Positions 19,635-30,323 of a DNA stretch of 64,000 bases are shown here, in pieces; the stretch's first letter is position 1; each line of letters opens with the position of its first letter. The stretch is from contig JAMXDE010000024.1 of NCBI GenBank assembly GCA_026770025.1, positions 62,001-126,000 of the forward strand, written 5' to 3'. The stretch is from Craspedostauros australis. Taxonomy: Eukaryota > Bacillariophyta > Bacillariophyceae > Mastogloiales > Achnanthaceae. The position numbers and the translations under genes were made by a program. The notes below the pieces were generated by a model. The model was not told the DNA's origin and did not search any database. It saw only the letters and a list, made by a program, of their open reading frames with translations.

Positions 19635-20412
19635 TGTTGGAAATCCGAGGTTATAGTAGTAGACTAATCTGTTATCAGTCTGTACCGTTTTAGAACTGTG
19701 AGCACAACATGCTCATCTCCTTTCGATTCCAGTTTCACAACAAGCATGATCTGCAGTAGCCACTCGAGGTCTCACCCTTTAGCTTGGCTTCTTTCGTCTG
19801 CATCTTCATCTTGCTTTCATCGTGGTTCATCGTTTGTTTAGCTGAGAGTTGGAGAGTACCTACATTCGTCAAGTTCATACTCGTAGACCTGTAGGTACCT
19901 CTCCTTCGGTCTCCTGTCACTTCACTGGTCCCACTTCATTTCAGTTCCTCCCTCCGGTCATCTCGATGGTTGCCTTTGGATGCTTGGAACTTATTGTCAT
20001 CTGGATCGTGGTCTTGGGTGAATAGGGATCGCCTCTGTTTCGCTTTCTCACATTAGGTTCTCAGGGACGCGTCGACTTGTTCAGATATATTGGTTGTCGC
20101 GCTCATTCGATTCACTCAGGGCTGGTGTGTTGCCATCGTCATAGATCTCTCGGTTCCCGACCGTTATTGGGACATGGCCGAGTAGGCCACTGGATGAGGG
20201 TGCTTGGATGTCGCATAAGACAGGTAAGGCCATTGGGCTGTCCGAGTGCAACTGGTCGATTGCTGGGTTGCGGTTTGTCTGGGAGATGCTATTGGGGGTT
20301 GCGGCAATCATGGGTATCTTTGCACTTAATACCATTCCTGTTCCAGTCAGTCCTCATGGGAGCTGCGGTAGAATAGGGTATCTTTGCAAAGTCGTACCCC
20401 CGATTCCTGACA
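19635..20412 (-). repeat. Element F 3' LTR (778 bp)
   Basis: Direct repeat of 26242-27019. On the minus strand it is preceded by a purine-rich tract TGGAAGGG at 20413-20420. Confidence 0.95.
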
Positions 20413-20508
20413 CCCTTCCATTGTCGCACCACCATACTCACTCACACACACAAATCGTCTTTCGTCTCACTCCCTTGTCTCGCTCTTGCACTCATCTCTT
20501 TTGTCCCA

Positions 20509-23500
20509 TTAATCCATAGTCGATCTCAATTGAATGATGTTCCCTTTGTGTCTATCGTAGATCTCCTTCTTTGTGTTCTTGGTGAAGCCGTCTGCGATGT
20601 TGTCCTCTGAGCGCACAAATTGAATTCGTGCCTCTCCGTTGTCTATCAGCTCCCGAGTGAAATGATGTCGTATATCGATGTGTCTCGTTCGCGCTGATGT
20701 CGACGGGTTGGAGGCAATGAAGATAGCCCCCACATTGTCCACGTATACATCCACTGGTTTGGTCATCGTCAACCCGATGTCCTCCATTAGCTGCGTGAGG
20801 AAGCGAATCTCTTTTCCTGCTTCTGACAGGGCGACGTATTCCGCCTCTGTCGAGCTGAGAGTTACACTTCGTTGTGCCTTCGATCTCCATACGATGGGCA
20901 CCCCTTGCAGTAGGACGAGATGTCCTCCGACACTGATCCGGTTATCCTTGTCTCCCGCAAATTCGCTGTCTGCGTAGATCTCGATCTTCCATGCGTCGTT
21001 CTCCAGCGGGGTTGGTTGCATTCGTAGTCCGTAGTCCCTCGTGTCCGATACGAACTTCATTACTCGCAGCATCTCCTTGTATGCTGCAGCTGATGGTCCG
21101 TCCAGCACCTTGGTAAGTTCGCGCACCGCATTCGCAATGTCTGGTCGCGAGTGCTTCACCAAGTATAGTAGCATACCTACTCCGCTTCGGTATCTGCTGT
21201 GTCGGTTACTGTCCACTTTGGGTAGGTCGCTGTTTCTTTGGATACCCTGTCCTGGTGTTCCCGGAGTTCCGTATCGTTGTAGAGTCAGCACGTCATCCTT
21301 AAATGTATCCATGATGTTTTTGATGATGTGTGGTTGGTTCACCCAACAGTTCGACTGATCGTTGTTGAAGATGATCTTGCAGCTGAGGTAGTCTTCCAGG
21401 TCGTTCTCCACCTTGATTCCGAATTGCTCAGCTTTGATGTCGATGGTCAGTTGCTTCAATTCCTCCTTTTCTCCGATGCATAGGCAGTCGTCGACGTAGG
21501 TGCCTATCAGCAGTAGTCTCCCTTCCTGATTCCGAATCAGAAGGCATGGATCCACTTTGCTCTGTCGAAATCCCAGCTTGAGTAGAATGTCGACCAGCTT
21601 TTTGTTCCATTGTCTGGCGCTCTGCACTAATCCGTAGATGGTCTTCTTGAGCAGCAAGCATTCGTCGGCCTCATGCCTCATCCCCTTTGGGCATTGCATG
21701 TAGATCTCTTCGTCGAGTTCTCCATGCAAGAATGCTGTCTCGAAGTCGATGATCATACTATCCATGTGCAGCAGCATCTTCATAGTGAGCATGATGCGGT
21801 AGGTTGCATCATGAATCACTGGTGCGTGGTGTGCTGAGAAGTCCACTCCTGCTATCTGTGAGTAGCCGCAGGCGACGAGTCTGGCCCGGAAGACTCCGTT
21901 CCTCTTCTCCTTGAATACCCATTTGGTCTTCACGCATCGTCGATCTCTCGGCATTCGGTTCCTCTTGATCTTCTCCCATACTCCTCTTCTGGTCATATCG
22001 TTGAACTCCTTATTGATGGCCTCTCTCCACTTCTTCCTCTTCTCGGGATCTGCATGGTCCCAGCATTCTTCGAAGGTGGTAGGGTCTAGCATCATAGCTA
22101 CGCTTGCTTGCTCGGGTCTGACTCGATCATTCGTCACTTGGCTTGCAGCGATGAAGTCATCCAATCTCATCTTTCCGTGAGTGGTGTCTATCATCATCCC
22201 TGCGACGTCTCTGTTGAACATCGATCCGTCTGTATGGAAGCTCGGCCCCTCTGTCGCCGCTGTTTCGGCTTCCTTCTCTTGGGCAGTCTCTTGCTTCTCC
22301 TCGTCAGATTCCGAGGTCTCACTGGATCCGTAGTCTCTGTCCTCCTTAGGAACGGGCGAATTGTTATACCCTGCGAGATCTCTGACCATTCTTGGTACGT
22401 ACGCAACAGGTGTTGCGACTGGAGTCGAGGGCGGTTCTTTCTCTACCGTTCTTTCCTCACTCCTTCCATCCTCGTCCCTTCCGGATTCATCGCCGATGTC
22501 TTCGTCTGGTTCCTGATCCTCCTGGACGGGTAGCAGGTCGTCCTGCTCTAGCGCAGCACCTTCTGAATCTCCTTGTTCTCTGATTCTGCTGCGCTGCTCA
22601 TCGTCATCGGACTCTATATCATTCATGCTATCCGATTGACGAAGCCAAGTTACGCCTCTCTCTGGAGACGAGTCTCTTGATGAGGAATCGTCGTCTGTGT
22701 TCATCACTCTGGATCTGTTGGCATCCTTGATACCCTTGAACTCTCCATACGACTTATTCAACCATGTCACGTCCCGAGTCATAAGGATTCTCGAGGTGGT
22801 AAGGTTCATCATGCGGTACACTCCTTTCGCGTGCGACTCTCCGTATCCCACGAACATGGCAGGTTTGGAGCGGTCGTCTAGTTTGGCCTTGATAGCCTGT
22901 CCACCGATGTGTACCATCCCCATTTCGCCGAACACACGCAGGTCATTTGCATACTTCGGGATTTTTCCGTTTAACAGTATACATGCTGGTTCCCTTGACT
23001 TCGTGCCAATGATGTTCTCCAGCTGCGTCGCCGTGTGAGCAGCCTCTGCCCACAGTTTGCCTCGCGTTGATTTTGGTAGATGGGTCTGGTTCAGCATGGC
23101 GCGTACTTTGCCGTAGAGTGTCGCGAATTTCCTTTCGACGCGACCATTCTGTTGCGGCGTCGATGCCGCAGTGTACTCGAAGGTTGGGGCGAATCCCTTG
23201 TTAAGTAAGAGTTTCTCTGCAGAACGATTCTCTCCTGCGTTGTCGCATCTGACATTTTGAACCGTTACTCGCTGATTCGCTTCGAGCCATTGGAACAACA
23301 AAAGCATCTTCGACCCCACGTCGCTTTTCTCTGTGATGAAGTAACTCCAGCAGTAGTCACTGTAATCGTCGATCACAAGAAGCCAGTATTTGCCCTTTCC
23401 CAGGCTGTGTGTCTGAACACTTGATGTGTCCATGAACAATCGATCCCCGACTCCTTTCGCTCGTTGTTGAGTCGCTTTCGACATCGGTCTCTGTCGCGAT

Positions 23501-26160
23501 TTCCCAATCGCGCAGTCAACACACACGTTCAGTTTTCCTGTCACGTTCCAGCCGTACCTCCCTGCTGTTCGAGAGATGGTGTACGCGTCAACGTGACCTA
23601 ACTTTTTATGAATTGTGTTGATGTCGACAGGTGCGTCGGTCGACACGCCAACATGAGCTTGGTCGTCCGTCTTGGCGTTGCTCACCATGGTCACTCCGCA
23701 CACGAAACCGCTCTGCGTTGCCATGATGCGGTCGAAGGTGATGCGGGCTTTGCCTTTCTTCAGGGTCATGATGACACCGAGGTTGCTGATGTTGAATCCG
23801 TTCTCGAGAGCCTTGTTGATGCTCAGTAGATTAACCCACAACTTGGGCACGTACTTCACCGACTTGAGCACCACGTTGTATCTTCTTCCGTTCCTTTGCA
23901 TGACCGTCATGCGCTTGTCGCCTACCTTGGTCACCTTGAGGAAGCGTCCGCTCCCGATCTTCACATTCTGATCGGAGACGCGAATGTTGGTCATACCTTC
24001 GTCGCTGTTGGTGAGATGGCACGATGCGCCCGAATCGCCCAACCAGGTATTGACCTCGTAGTTGTCCGGTGCGACGGAGGAGCGCCTTGCGCTGACGTTG
24101 TCGGTGTTCCCGACCACCATTGCCACTTCGTGTTGCTCTTCGCGTTCGGAGTAGATTGGAAGCACCCAGTGCTCTGGCTTTGGGAGTCTGACTCCACTGT
24201 CACTTTGGTGATGGGTCCAACTGATGGAGTTCGCGGCATGGTGAGTCATGCTTGAAATCAGATCGCTGGGGAAGGGTTGGAAGTGACGAGATTCCAAGCT
24301 GTTGTTGATGTTGCATGGGTTGCGGCACACACACAATGTGGTGATCATCCCGATCTCGTGTAGCTTGAAGTACACCGTGCGCGGCTCAATCTGTAGCTCG
24401 CGGTCCTGAGTGTGCGTGGCTACAGCGTCGTAGCACAATAGGGCGAGTTCGTTTCGCACCTCATTGGCTCGGAGCACGTTGCTCAACGATGCTCGCACAG
24501 CGTTGCGGAGTGAGCCAGCTCTTTCGAGTCTGGTGCGTCGTTCTGCGCGCTCTTCATCGTTGGTTGGCACATGGCCACTCGGCTCATTGTGGAGCTGGAT
24601 GAAGAAAGGAACTTGGGGACATTCTACGCACCATGCGTAGAGTGGTCCTCGCTTGAGGCACAGAGGGCACCAGGCCGTGTTGGTGGTAAGCCCTGTCGAG
24701 TTCCCGATCATGCGGTCCACACGAGAGAGCTCTGGGGCGAAGTTGAAGATAGGGCGACGTGCCGCTTCTTCACGGTTGGCATCGCCCATGTCGTCATCCA
24801 CGTCCTCGGTGTCGGTGGCCCCTTCGTTGGTGAGGCTTGCGTCGTAGTAGGACTCCTGTCCTTGGTTGGAGTTGCTCATCTTGTTGTTGACGTTGTGTGG
24901 TCTCAAAGAAAGAATGGGAGATGTGTCAGTCTGTTCGATGATGGCTGCAAAGGCGACGTCCTCCATTACCTTGGAGTCGGCTTGGTAGTTGCTGTTGTTG
25001 TCGCGTGTTTTCGCTTCGCCTGTGTTCACAGACAAGTTGGTCACATTTTCCAATTCGTTCGTGTTTCCCGAGGTGGGCACACAAATTAATTCGTCTGTCA
25101 TCACAAGAGCTACGTCGTTATTTCCCTCCATTCCATCAGTTGCCACATTAGCCGAGTCTGCCTCTTTCATGGCTGCCTTCAGCTTGAAGCACTGTAGGAT
25201 CTTGTGTCCCTTCTTACCGCAGTACTTACACTCCCCATTGAACTTGGGTTTGCTGTTGTTGTCTCCTTGACCACTCTTCTTGTTCTTGCCGTTGCCTTTC
25301 TTGGGGGCGGAGCGGCAGTCTGCCTTCTTGTGGCCGTAGGCGCCACAGTTGCGGCAGTGACCTTTGAAGCCTCCTACTGCAGCGAATGCAGTCTCTTCCC
25401 TGTTACTGTTGCTCTCACGCCTGTTGCCGCCGAGCTTGAGGTGTCGGCCGTCGTAGGTGGCACTGACAGCCTCGCGGATGTCTTCAAGGGTCATGGTGTC
25501 CTCCATACCGTCGAACTTGAGCTCCAAGAGCTTGACGTCCGTCTCGTATTCCCTTCCGAGGGCGTTGAGCACGAGCATGTGGTACTGTTGCATATCCATC
25601 TTGATGCCAGTACTACCGAGGCGATTACGCAGCACTTCCATCTCGGTCAGGAACGTGTCTGGGTGCTCACCTTTCTTCAACCGCATCCCGTTGAGTTGAG
25701 CCAACAACTTTGCCTTGACAGGCGCAGTACGCTGCTCGTAGATGCGTTCAAGGGCCTTCCACGCCTTGCGTGGGTCTCCACTCTCAGTGGGTCCACCCTT
25801 GGTTCCCACCACAGCCATGAAGGCGACATCGCCTTCCGTAGTTTCATGGTTGATCGCCATGGTCAGTTCTTCAAACGCGCACTTAGCCAGCCCATTCTTG
25901 TATACCTCCTTCTCCTCAGCAGTCATCGAGGCTATCTTCTTCGCGATAGACTCACCCTCTTCGATCTTCACATCGGAGATGAGGGCGCTGGGGCCGAAGG
26001 GAGCTGGCTTCACCTCCACCTTGTCTAGATCCATGAGATACAAGTCCTCGAGACCCTTGCTTGCGGCGCGAGCTAGGAACTTGATGCTCCAACCCGTCCA
26101 GCTGGATCGCTTGCCGTCGAAGATGACAACGCGGTCGCTCTTGCGAAGATAGGAACTCAT
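20509..26160 (-). CDS. Element F gag-pol polyprotein (Ty1/copia, intact)
   Basis: A frame of 1883 residues from the ATG at 26158-26160 (MSSYLRKSD). The frame is open upstream to 26223, but that first codon is TTG and lies at the primer-binding site. Gag has two CCHC knuckles, CRNCGAYGHKKADC and CKYCGKKGHKILQC. Between Gag and protease lies an extra domain with a zinc-ribbon-like CPLC-x9-CVEC motif (residues about 496-513, bases 24620-24672). Protease has WLGDSGASCH (Asp about 709). Integrase has an HHCC finger and the triad FMDTSS, RCDNAGE and NGRVERK with 35 residues between the last two. RT has YVDD at about 1553. RNase H has SSTEAEY. No lesion is visible. Confidence 0.95.
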   Translation of the reverse strand: MSSYLRKSDRVVIFDGKRSSWTGWSIKFLARAASKGLEDLYLMDLDKVEVKPAPFGPSALISDVKIEEGESIAKKIASMTAEEKEVYKNGLAKCAFEELTMAINHETTEGDVAFMAVVGTKGGPTESGDPRKAWKALERIYEQRTAPVKAKLLAQLNGMRLKKGEHPDTFLTEMEVLRNRLGSTGIKMDMQQYHMLVLNALGREYETDVKLLELKFDGMEDTMTLEDIREAVSATYDGRHLKLGGNRRESNSNREETAFAAVGGFKGHCRNCGAYGHKKADCRSAPKKGNGKNKKSGQGDNNSKPKFNGECKYCGKKGHKILQCFKLKAAMKEADSANVATDGMEGNNDVALVMTDELICVPTSGNTNELENVTNLSVNTGEAKTRDNNSNYQADSKVMEDVAFAAIIEQTDTSPILSLRPHNVNNKMSNSNQGQESYYDASLTNEGATDTEDVDDDMGDANREEAARRPIFNFAPELSRVDRMIGNSTGLTTNTAWCPLCLKRGPLYAWCVECPQVPFFIQLHNEPSGHVPTNDEERAERRTRLERAGSLRNAVRASLSNVLRANEVRNELALLCYDAVATHTQDRELQIEPRTVYFKLHEIGMITTLCVCRNPCNINNSLESRHFQPFPSDLISSMTHHAANSISWTHHQSDSGVRLPKPEHWVLPIYSEREEQHEVAMVVGNTDNVSARRSSVAPDNYEVNTWLGDSGASCHLTNSDEGMTNIRVSDQNVKIGSGRFLKVTKVGDKRMTVMQRNGRRYNVVLKSVKYVPKLWVNLLSINKALENGFNISNLGVIMTLKKGKARITFDRIMATQSGFVCGVTMVSNAKTDDQAHVGVSTDAPVDINTIHKKLGHVDAYTISRTAGRYGWNVTGKLNVCVDCAIGKSRQRPMSKATQQRAKGVGDRLFMDTSSVQTHSLGKGKYWLLVIDDYSDYCWSYFITEKSDVGSKMLLLFQWLEANQRVTVQNVRCDNAGENRSAEKLLLNKGFAPTFEYTAASTPQQNGRVERKFATLYGKVRAMLNQTHLPKSTRGKLWAEAAHTATQLENIIGTKSREPACILLNGKIPKYANDLRVFGEMGMVHIGGQAIKAKLDDRSKPAMFVGYGESHAKGVYRMMNLTTSRILMTRDVTWLNKSYGEFKGIKDANRSRVMNTDDDSSSRDSSPERGVTWLRQSDSMNDIESDDDEQRSRIREQGDSEGAALEQDDLLPVQEDQEPDEDIGDESGRDEDGRSEERTVEKEPPSTPVATPVAYVPRMVRDLAGYNNSPVPKEDRDYGSSETSESDEEKQETAQEKEAETAATEGPSFHTDGSMFNRDVAGMMIDTTHGKMRLDDFIAASQVTNDRVRPEQASVAMMLDPTTFEECWDHADPEKRKKWREAINKEFNDMTRRGVWEKIKRNRMPRDRRCVKTKWVFKEKRNGVFRARLVACGYSQIAGVDFSAHHAPVIHDATYRIMLTMKMLLHMDSMIIDFETAFLHGELDEEIYMQCPKGMRHEADECLLLKKTIYGLVQSARQWNKKLVDILLKLGFRQSKVDPCLLIRNQEGRLLLIGTYVDDCLCIGEKEELKQLTIDIKAEQFGIKVENDLEDYLSCKIIFNNDQSNCWVNQPHIIKNIMDTFKDDVLTLQRYGTPGTPGQGIQRNSDLPKVDSNRHSRYRSGVGMLLYLVKHSRPDIANAVRELTKVLDGPSAAAYKEMLRVMKFVSDTRDYGLRMQPTPLENDAWKIEIYADSEFAGDKDNRISVGGHLVLLQGVPIVWRSKAQRSVTLSSTEAEYVALSEAGKEIRFLTQLMEDIGLTMTKPVDVYVDNVGAIFIASNPSTSARTRHIDIRHHFTRELIDNGEARIQFVRSEDNIADGFTKNTKKEIYDRHKGNIIQLRSTMD
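24620..24672 (-). other. Zinc-ribbon-like motif in the element F accessory domain
   Basis: The minus strand encodes C-x2-C-x9-C-x2-C (CPLCLKRGPLYAWCVEC) between Gag and protease. This is not a retroviral CCHC knuckle and is extra to the standard copia domain set. Confidence 0.6.
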
Positions 26161-26241
26161 GGTGACTTGGTGGTGGTGGTGTTTGTTGCTGTGTTGGTGG
26201 GTGATGGAAACGTTGGATTTCAATCGTAACGTTTCGAAACG

Positions 26242-27019
26242 TGTTGGAAATCCGAGGTTATAGTAGTAGACTAATCTGTTATCAGTCTGTACCGTTTTAG
26301 AACTGTGAGCACAACATGCTCATCTCCTTTCGATTCCAGTTTCACAACAAGCATGATCTGCAGTAGCCACTCGAGGTCTCACCCTTTAGCTTGGCTTCTT
26401 TCGTCTGCATCTTCATCTTGCTTTCATCGTGGTTCATCGCTTGTTTAGCTGAGAGTTGGAGAGTACCTACATTCGTCAAGTTCATACTCGTAGACCTGTA
26501 GGTACCTCTCCTTCGGTCTCCTGTCACTTCACTGGTCCCACTTCATTTCAGTTCCTCCCTCCGGTCATCTCGATGGTTGCCTTTGGATGCTTGGAACTTA
26601 TTGTCATCTGGATCGTGGTCTTGGGTGAATAGGGATCGCCTCTGTTTCGCTTTCTCACATTAGGTTCTCAGGGACGCGTCGACTTGTTCAGATATATTGG
26701 TTGTCGCGCTCATTCGATTCACTCAGGGCTGGTGTGTTGCCATCGTCATAGATCTCTCGGTTCCCGACCGTTATTGGGACATGGCCGAGTAGGCCACTGG
26801 ATGAGGGTGCTTGGATGTCGCATAAGACAGGTAAGGCCATTGGGCTGTCCGAGTGCAACTGGTCGATTGCTGGGTTGCGGTTTGTCTGGGAGATGCTATT
26901 GGGGGTTGCGGCAATCATGGGTATCTTTGCACTTAATACCATTCCTGTTCCAGTCAGTCCTCATGGGAGCTGCGGTAGAATAGGGTATCTTTGCAAAGTC
27001 GTACCCCCGATTCCTGACA
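26242..27019 (-). repeat. Element F 5' LTR (778 bp)
   Basis: Direct repeat of 19635-20412. It is followed on the sense strand by CGTTTCGAAACG at 26230-26241, the presumed primer-binding site, with only 81 bp between the LTR and the gag start. Confidence 0.95.
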
Positions 27020-27424
27020 CATGCCCATGCCAATTGGAGATGGCACAGGTGTGCTTGCAGTTGAATGCGAGCGCGAAGAAGGAAGAGAAGGGTTGCTCTG
27101 CTCAGCCGTGAACGCCATGAAGGTAGCGCGATCAAGCTCGTTCCAGGTATCGTCATCCAGAATGGACTGGGTGAGGTACCACTTGCCGAGGTTCAGGATC
27201 TTGCGGATGTGGTTGATGCCGAGGGATGCGGTGAAAGGCTCGCCATCATCGGTGTTGCCACTGAGATGGAAGCTGCGAAGGTCATCCTCAGTGAGAGAGA
27301 CGAGGTCGAGAGGGCTGATGATGTCCTCATGAGCGATGATATCGCGAGGAGTTGAGTCGGAAGGGATGCCGATGACACCGAGGATATGATCCAAGGTGGC
27401 GAGGTCCGTCTCAGCAGTCGTCAT
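27020..27424 (-). pseudogene. Element B gag, fragment 1: N-terminus with start codon
   Basis: The first 135 codons of element B gag-pol, starting at the ATG at 27422-27424 (MTTAETDLATLDHILGVIG). The segment resembles the N-terminus of element A Gag (NDPILAHVLSVLG ... IRKF.N..GW). It is cut by element F at 27020 and resumes in phase at 19634. There is no zinc motif. Confidence 0.88.
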
Positions 27425-27727
27425 GATGAGCGATGGATGGATGGAGAGAGCGGATGCGGATGCTGGAGGCTGAAGGATAGCTGAGGCTGGAGTGCACTGA
27501 CTGAATCGTCTTCTGGTGCGGGAGGGTGCTGCAGGAAGTCTTGGATGGCTGAGTGGGAAGGCCCGAACTCAGCAGAGGGACCGAAAGGAGGGCGTTCTGC
27601 GGATGCGAGAAAGCCGAAGGAAAGCCGAAATCACGTCGTCACGTGATGGAAGGTGAAGGGATCGCTCGTGGGTGAACGAGGGATGAAGGATGGATGGATT
27701 GTCACGCAATCAATTCAGTAGGTGAAA
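27425..27727 (-). other. Element B untranslated leader
   Basis: About 300 bp between the primer-binding site and the gag start. It is purine-rich on the plus strand and I see no other feature in it. It is much shorter than the leader of the related element A. Confidence 0.6.
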
Positions 27728-27744
27728 GCTTGCGACTGTTAATC
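27728..27744 (-). other. Element B primer-binding site (tRNA-Asn anticodon-arm type)
   Basis: The 17 bases adjoining the LTR are identical to those of element A (sense GATTAACAGTCGCAAGC). The LTR sequences on the other side of the junction are unrelated beyond a short terminal CA, so conservation of this block points to primer function. Confidence 0.75.
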
Positions 27745-28375
27745 TGTTAGAACGTAATCGTAGATGGGTTAGAAGATACCGCACCGAGAACGTAGAGTGA
27801 TCAAGTCGTTGTTGTTGGTGAGGAGAGTGTTTGTTTACTGTATTATTCGTATGGTAGTTGGAATGCTGTCGAGCTCACAAGATTGTTGTCTTGGAACTGT
27901 GAGCATGAGAGAGGCATGACATGATCTCATGCAATTGCAAGCAAAAATAACACGGAGACAACACGACAAATGTGCGTGTTACTGCGTGAAGATGAGGTGC
28001 AAAAGTCAATGAACAAAAACACCGCGATAGCCTGTGTTGTAAATTACGTCTTCTCACGATGTTGCTAGTAGTACGATCACACGATTGATCGTATTCACTT
28101 GAGAAGGTCAGGGCAAGATTCGCACGTGTCACACCCAAGATCCAAGTCTGTCCTGATTGGGCAGATTGGCTCATCTTGGCAAGAAATCAATTTCCACGAC
28201 ATTTTTGGATCTGTGATTGAGGGAAAACGATTCTTGCGACGCGAAATGCGACACAAATCTGACACAACGGATTTTCGACCAAAATTTCCGTTCGGAACGG
28301 AAAAGGTAAGAAAAGTGAAGATTTCTGATTGGTCGACGGGTGTCGCTATTGTTAGAGATTTAGCGTGCGCTAATA
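27745..28375 (-). repeat. Single LTR shared by elements B and C (631 bp)
   Basis: In sense this LTR begins TATTAGCGCACG and ends TCTAACA. On its left lies the primer-binding site and gag of B, which makes it the 5' LTR of B. On its right lies the polypurine tract and RNase H end of C, which makes it the 3' LTR of C. No second copy is in the window, so the boundaries come from these two landmarks and from analogy with element A. Confidence 0.82.
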
Positions 28376-30323
28376 CTCCCCAAAGCGTGTCCCGGACATT
28401 CAGGTCTTGGAGGTCGGGGAAGAGGACTCGGTGTGTCCTTTCCAGAAGAGGATGGGCTTCACGAGGGGCCAGAAGACAGCCCATGGAAGGAACTTCGTCA
28501 TCACGTCGGCGACGTTCTGCGTGCCGGGGATCTTGATGAAGTAGAGGATGCCAGCGGCGACAGCGGACCGGACGCGATGGTAGGCCAGTGCGTTGTGGCG
28601 CTTGGAGAGCATGCTCTTGGGGACCGTGGAGGAGGTGATGACGGACTGATTGTCACCCAGCATCCAGCTGGGGCCGTCGATCGGAATGCCCATTTCACGA
28701 AGGGCAAGACGGAGGGAGATGATCTGCTCCGTAGCTTGACGGGCAGCGACGAACTCGGACCCGTAGGTGGCGGTCTCAACCGTGCCTTGACGCTTGGAGA
28801 ACCATTCGATGGGGGTCTGGTTGACCAGATGGAGTGCACCGGTGGCCGATCTGCCAGTGACTTGGCAGTGGAGAAGGTTGGCGTCGACGAACGTGGTGGT
28901 TCGGACGTGCTTGCCTTTCGGCTCGGGGATGTCGTCCGGAATCTCCTCGGAGGTCTTCCCGTAGACGGAGTAGATCCAGTCATGGTTGGGAACCTCGTAG
29001 TGAAGATCGAAGCGGGGGACGCAGGTGCGGAAGCGGATGGCAGCATCAGGATGCTTGCGAAGATATCCGTAGATGCGCTTTGCGCGATCCAGATGGCCTT
29101 GGCGAGGAGCTGAGCGGAAGCGTGCCAGCGTCATGACGGCGACAGAGATGTCAAACCGTCCGAGGGAGATACACCACTGGAGTGCACCGATGAGCGACAT
29201 GAACTTGCGTTTGTCGGTTTCGCTAAGTTCGGAAGAGGTGTTGAGCTCCGGACTGTCGGCCTTGTCGAGAGGGCAGCTGATCTTGCGGGGAAGCTCGCCG
29301 AACATGCGTTCGTAGTTCTCCATCATCCGCTTGATGTAGGATTGCGGGGAGAGCTTGAGAGTGCCGTCGGGATCACGGCCAAAGTCAGCACCGAGATGGT
29401 ACTTGATAGGACCAACTCCCTTGAGCTGGTACCCGTACTTCGAAGAGAGGATGTCGAAGAAAGCCTTGGGGTCGGCCATCGTCGCGGTGAGATCGTCAAC
29501 ATAGACGCAGACGTACTCCCAATGGGAGTTGGCGTCACGCATCCAGACGTCGGGATCGGAGCGGCATTGGAGGAAACCCATGTCGCGAAGGGTGTCGGCG
29601 AGAGCCTCATGGAATCGGGCGCCCGATGTGCGCAGGCCGTAGAGTGCCTTGACTATCTGCATGGTATGACCAGCGAAGTCACCGAATTCGTCGCCAGCGA
29701 TGAAGCAGATGCGTTCTTGAGTGAAGGCCTCAAGATACGCATTGCCGATGTCTCCAACCCATGTTGGAATGCCGTTGAGTTCGCTGGCGAGGAGGGAGAG
29801 GCGGAGAGAGCGAAGACTGACCACACCTGCGTAGGATGCATCCTTGCAGGGGTCGGTGAGATGACCACCAGCGACGCAGCGCGCCTTGTGGCGGAGGTCG
29901 TGCTTCACAGCGTAGACCCATTGGAGGCGGATCTTCTGGAAGCCGGAGGGGACAGGGGCGCCTTTGCCGAGAGACTTGAAGGTGTGGTACCCGAAGAGTT
30001 GGTCCATCTCCTTCTTCTTGGCGTCGGCCCAGAGAGTATTGCCGTTCTTGTCGTCGAGTCGCAGCGCTTCTTTGTGGTTGCGAGGGACTTGGACACCGAA
30101 CTGGAAGGTGGGAGCATGGTTGAAGGTCTTGGATTTGTGGACCTGACGCTCAAGACGATTGGTGCGGATGGCGAGGCGCTTGAGGCGCTTCCAGCCAGGC
30201 TCGTCGAGCAGCTCGTGGCGGCGGCTGTAGGCAGCGCAAGAGACAGAATCATCCTGAATCATGATGGAGAGTGGTTCGGTGGAGGTGGAGCCGTCTCCCC
30301 ATTTCATGATGACGTTGAAGCTT
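28376..30323 (-). mobile_element. Element C: truncated copia element, 3' half only
   Basis: The 3' part of an element of the A/B lineage, with the polypurine tract CTTTGGGGAG at 28376-28385 abutting the shared LTR. The 5' part (LTR, gag, protease, integrase) is missing: at 30324 the sequence switches into the LTR of element D, and the far side of D (38214 on) is not copia sequence. Confidence 0.9.
28400..30323 (-). pseudogene. Element C pol fragment: chromo-like module, RT, RNase H
   Basis: About 641 open codons ending at 28400. It begins inside the chromo-like module (MKWGDGSTSTEPL ... DDSVSCAAY), continues through RT with YVCVYVDDLTA and ends with RNase H (FVDANLLHCQVTG, ETATYGSEF, LGDNQSV, ADVMTKFLPW). 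The sequence closely parallels element A residue by residue but is clearly a different family. The catalytic residues remain, so the only visible damage is the 5' truncation at the junction with D. Codons beyond 30323 in the open frame belong to the D LTR. Confidence 0.92.

Larger units (their letters stand above)
19635..27019 (-). mobile_element. Element F: complete young Ty1/copia retrotransposon
   Basis: A 7.4-kb element on the minus strand, inserted near the N-terminal end of the B gag. It has 778-bp LTRs at 19635-20412 and 26242-27019 with one difference seen (catcgtttg/catcgcttg). LTR ends are TGTCAGG and CCAACA in sense. The target duplication is catcgcc-like only in appearance; the actual repeat is catgcc, 6 bp, within a catgcccatgcc stretch that makes 12 bp equally possible. 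It contains one intact frame. It belongs to the same broad group as E and D but is a distinct family by protein sequence. Confidence 0.96.

Noticed and set aside
28376-30323. Element C as the missing 3' half of element B
   Set aside because: B runs left from the shared LTR and C lies to its right, ending in that LTR. They are therefore successive elements, not two halves of one.
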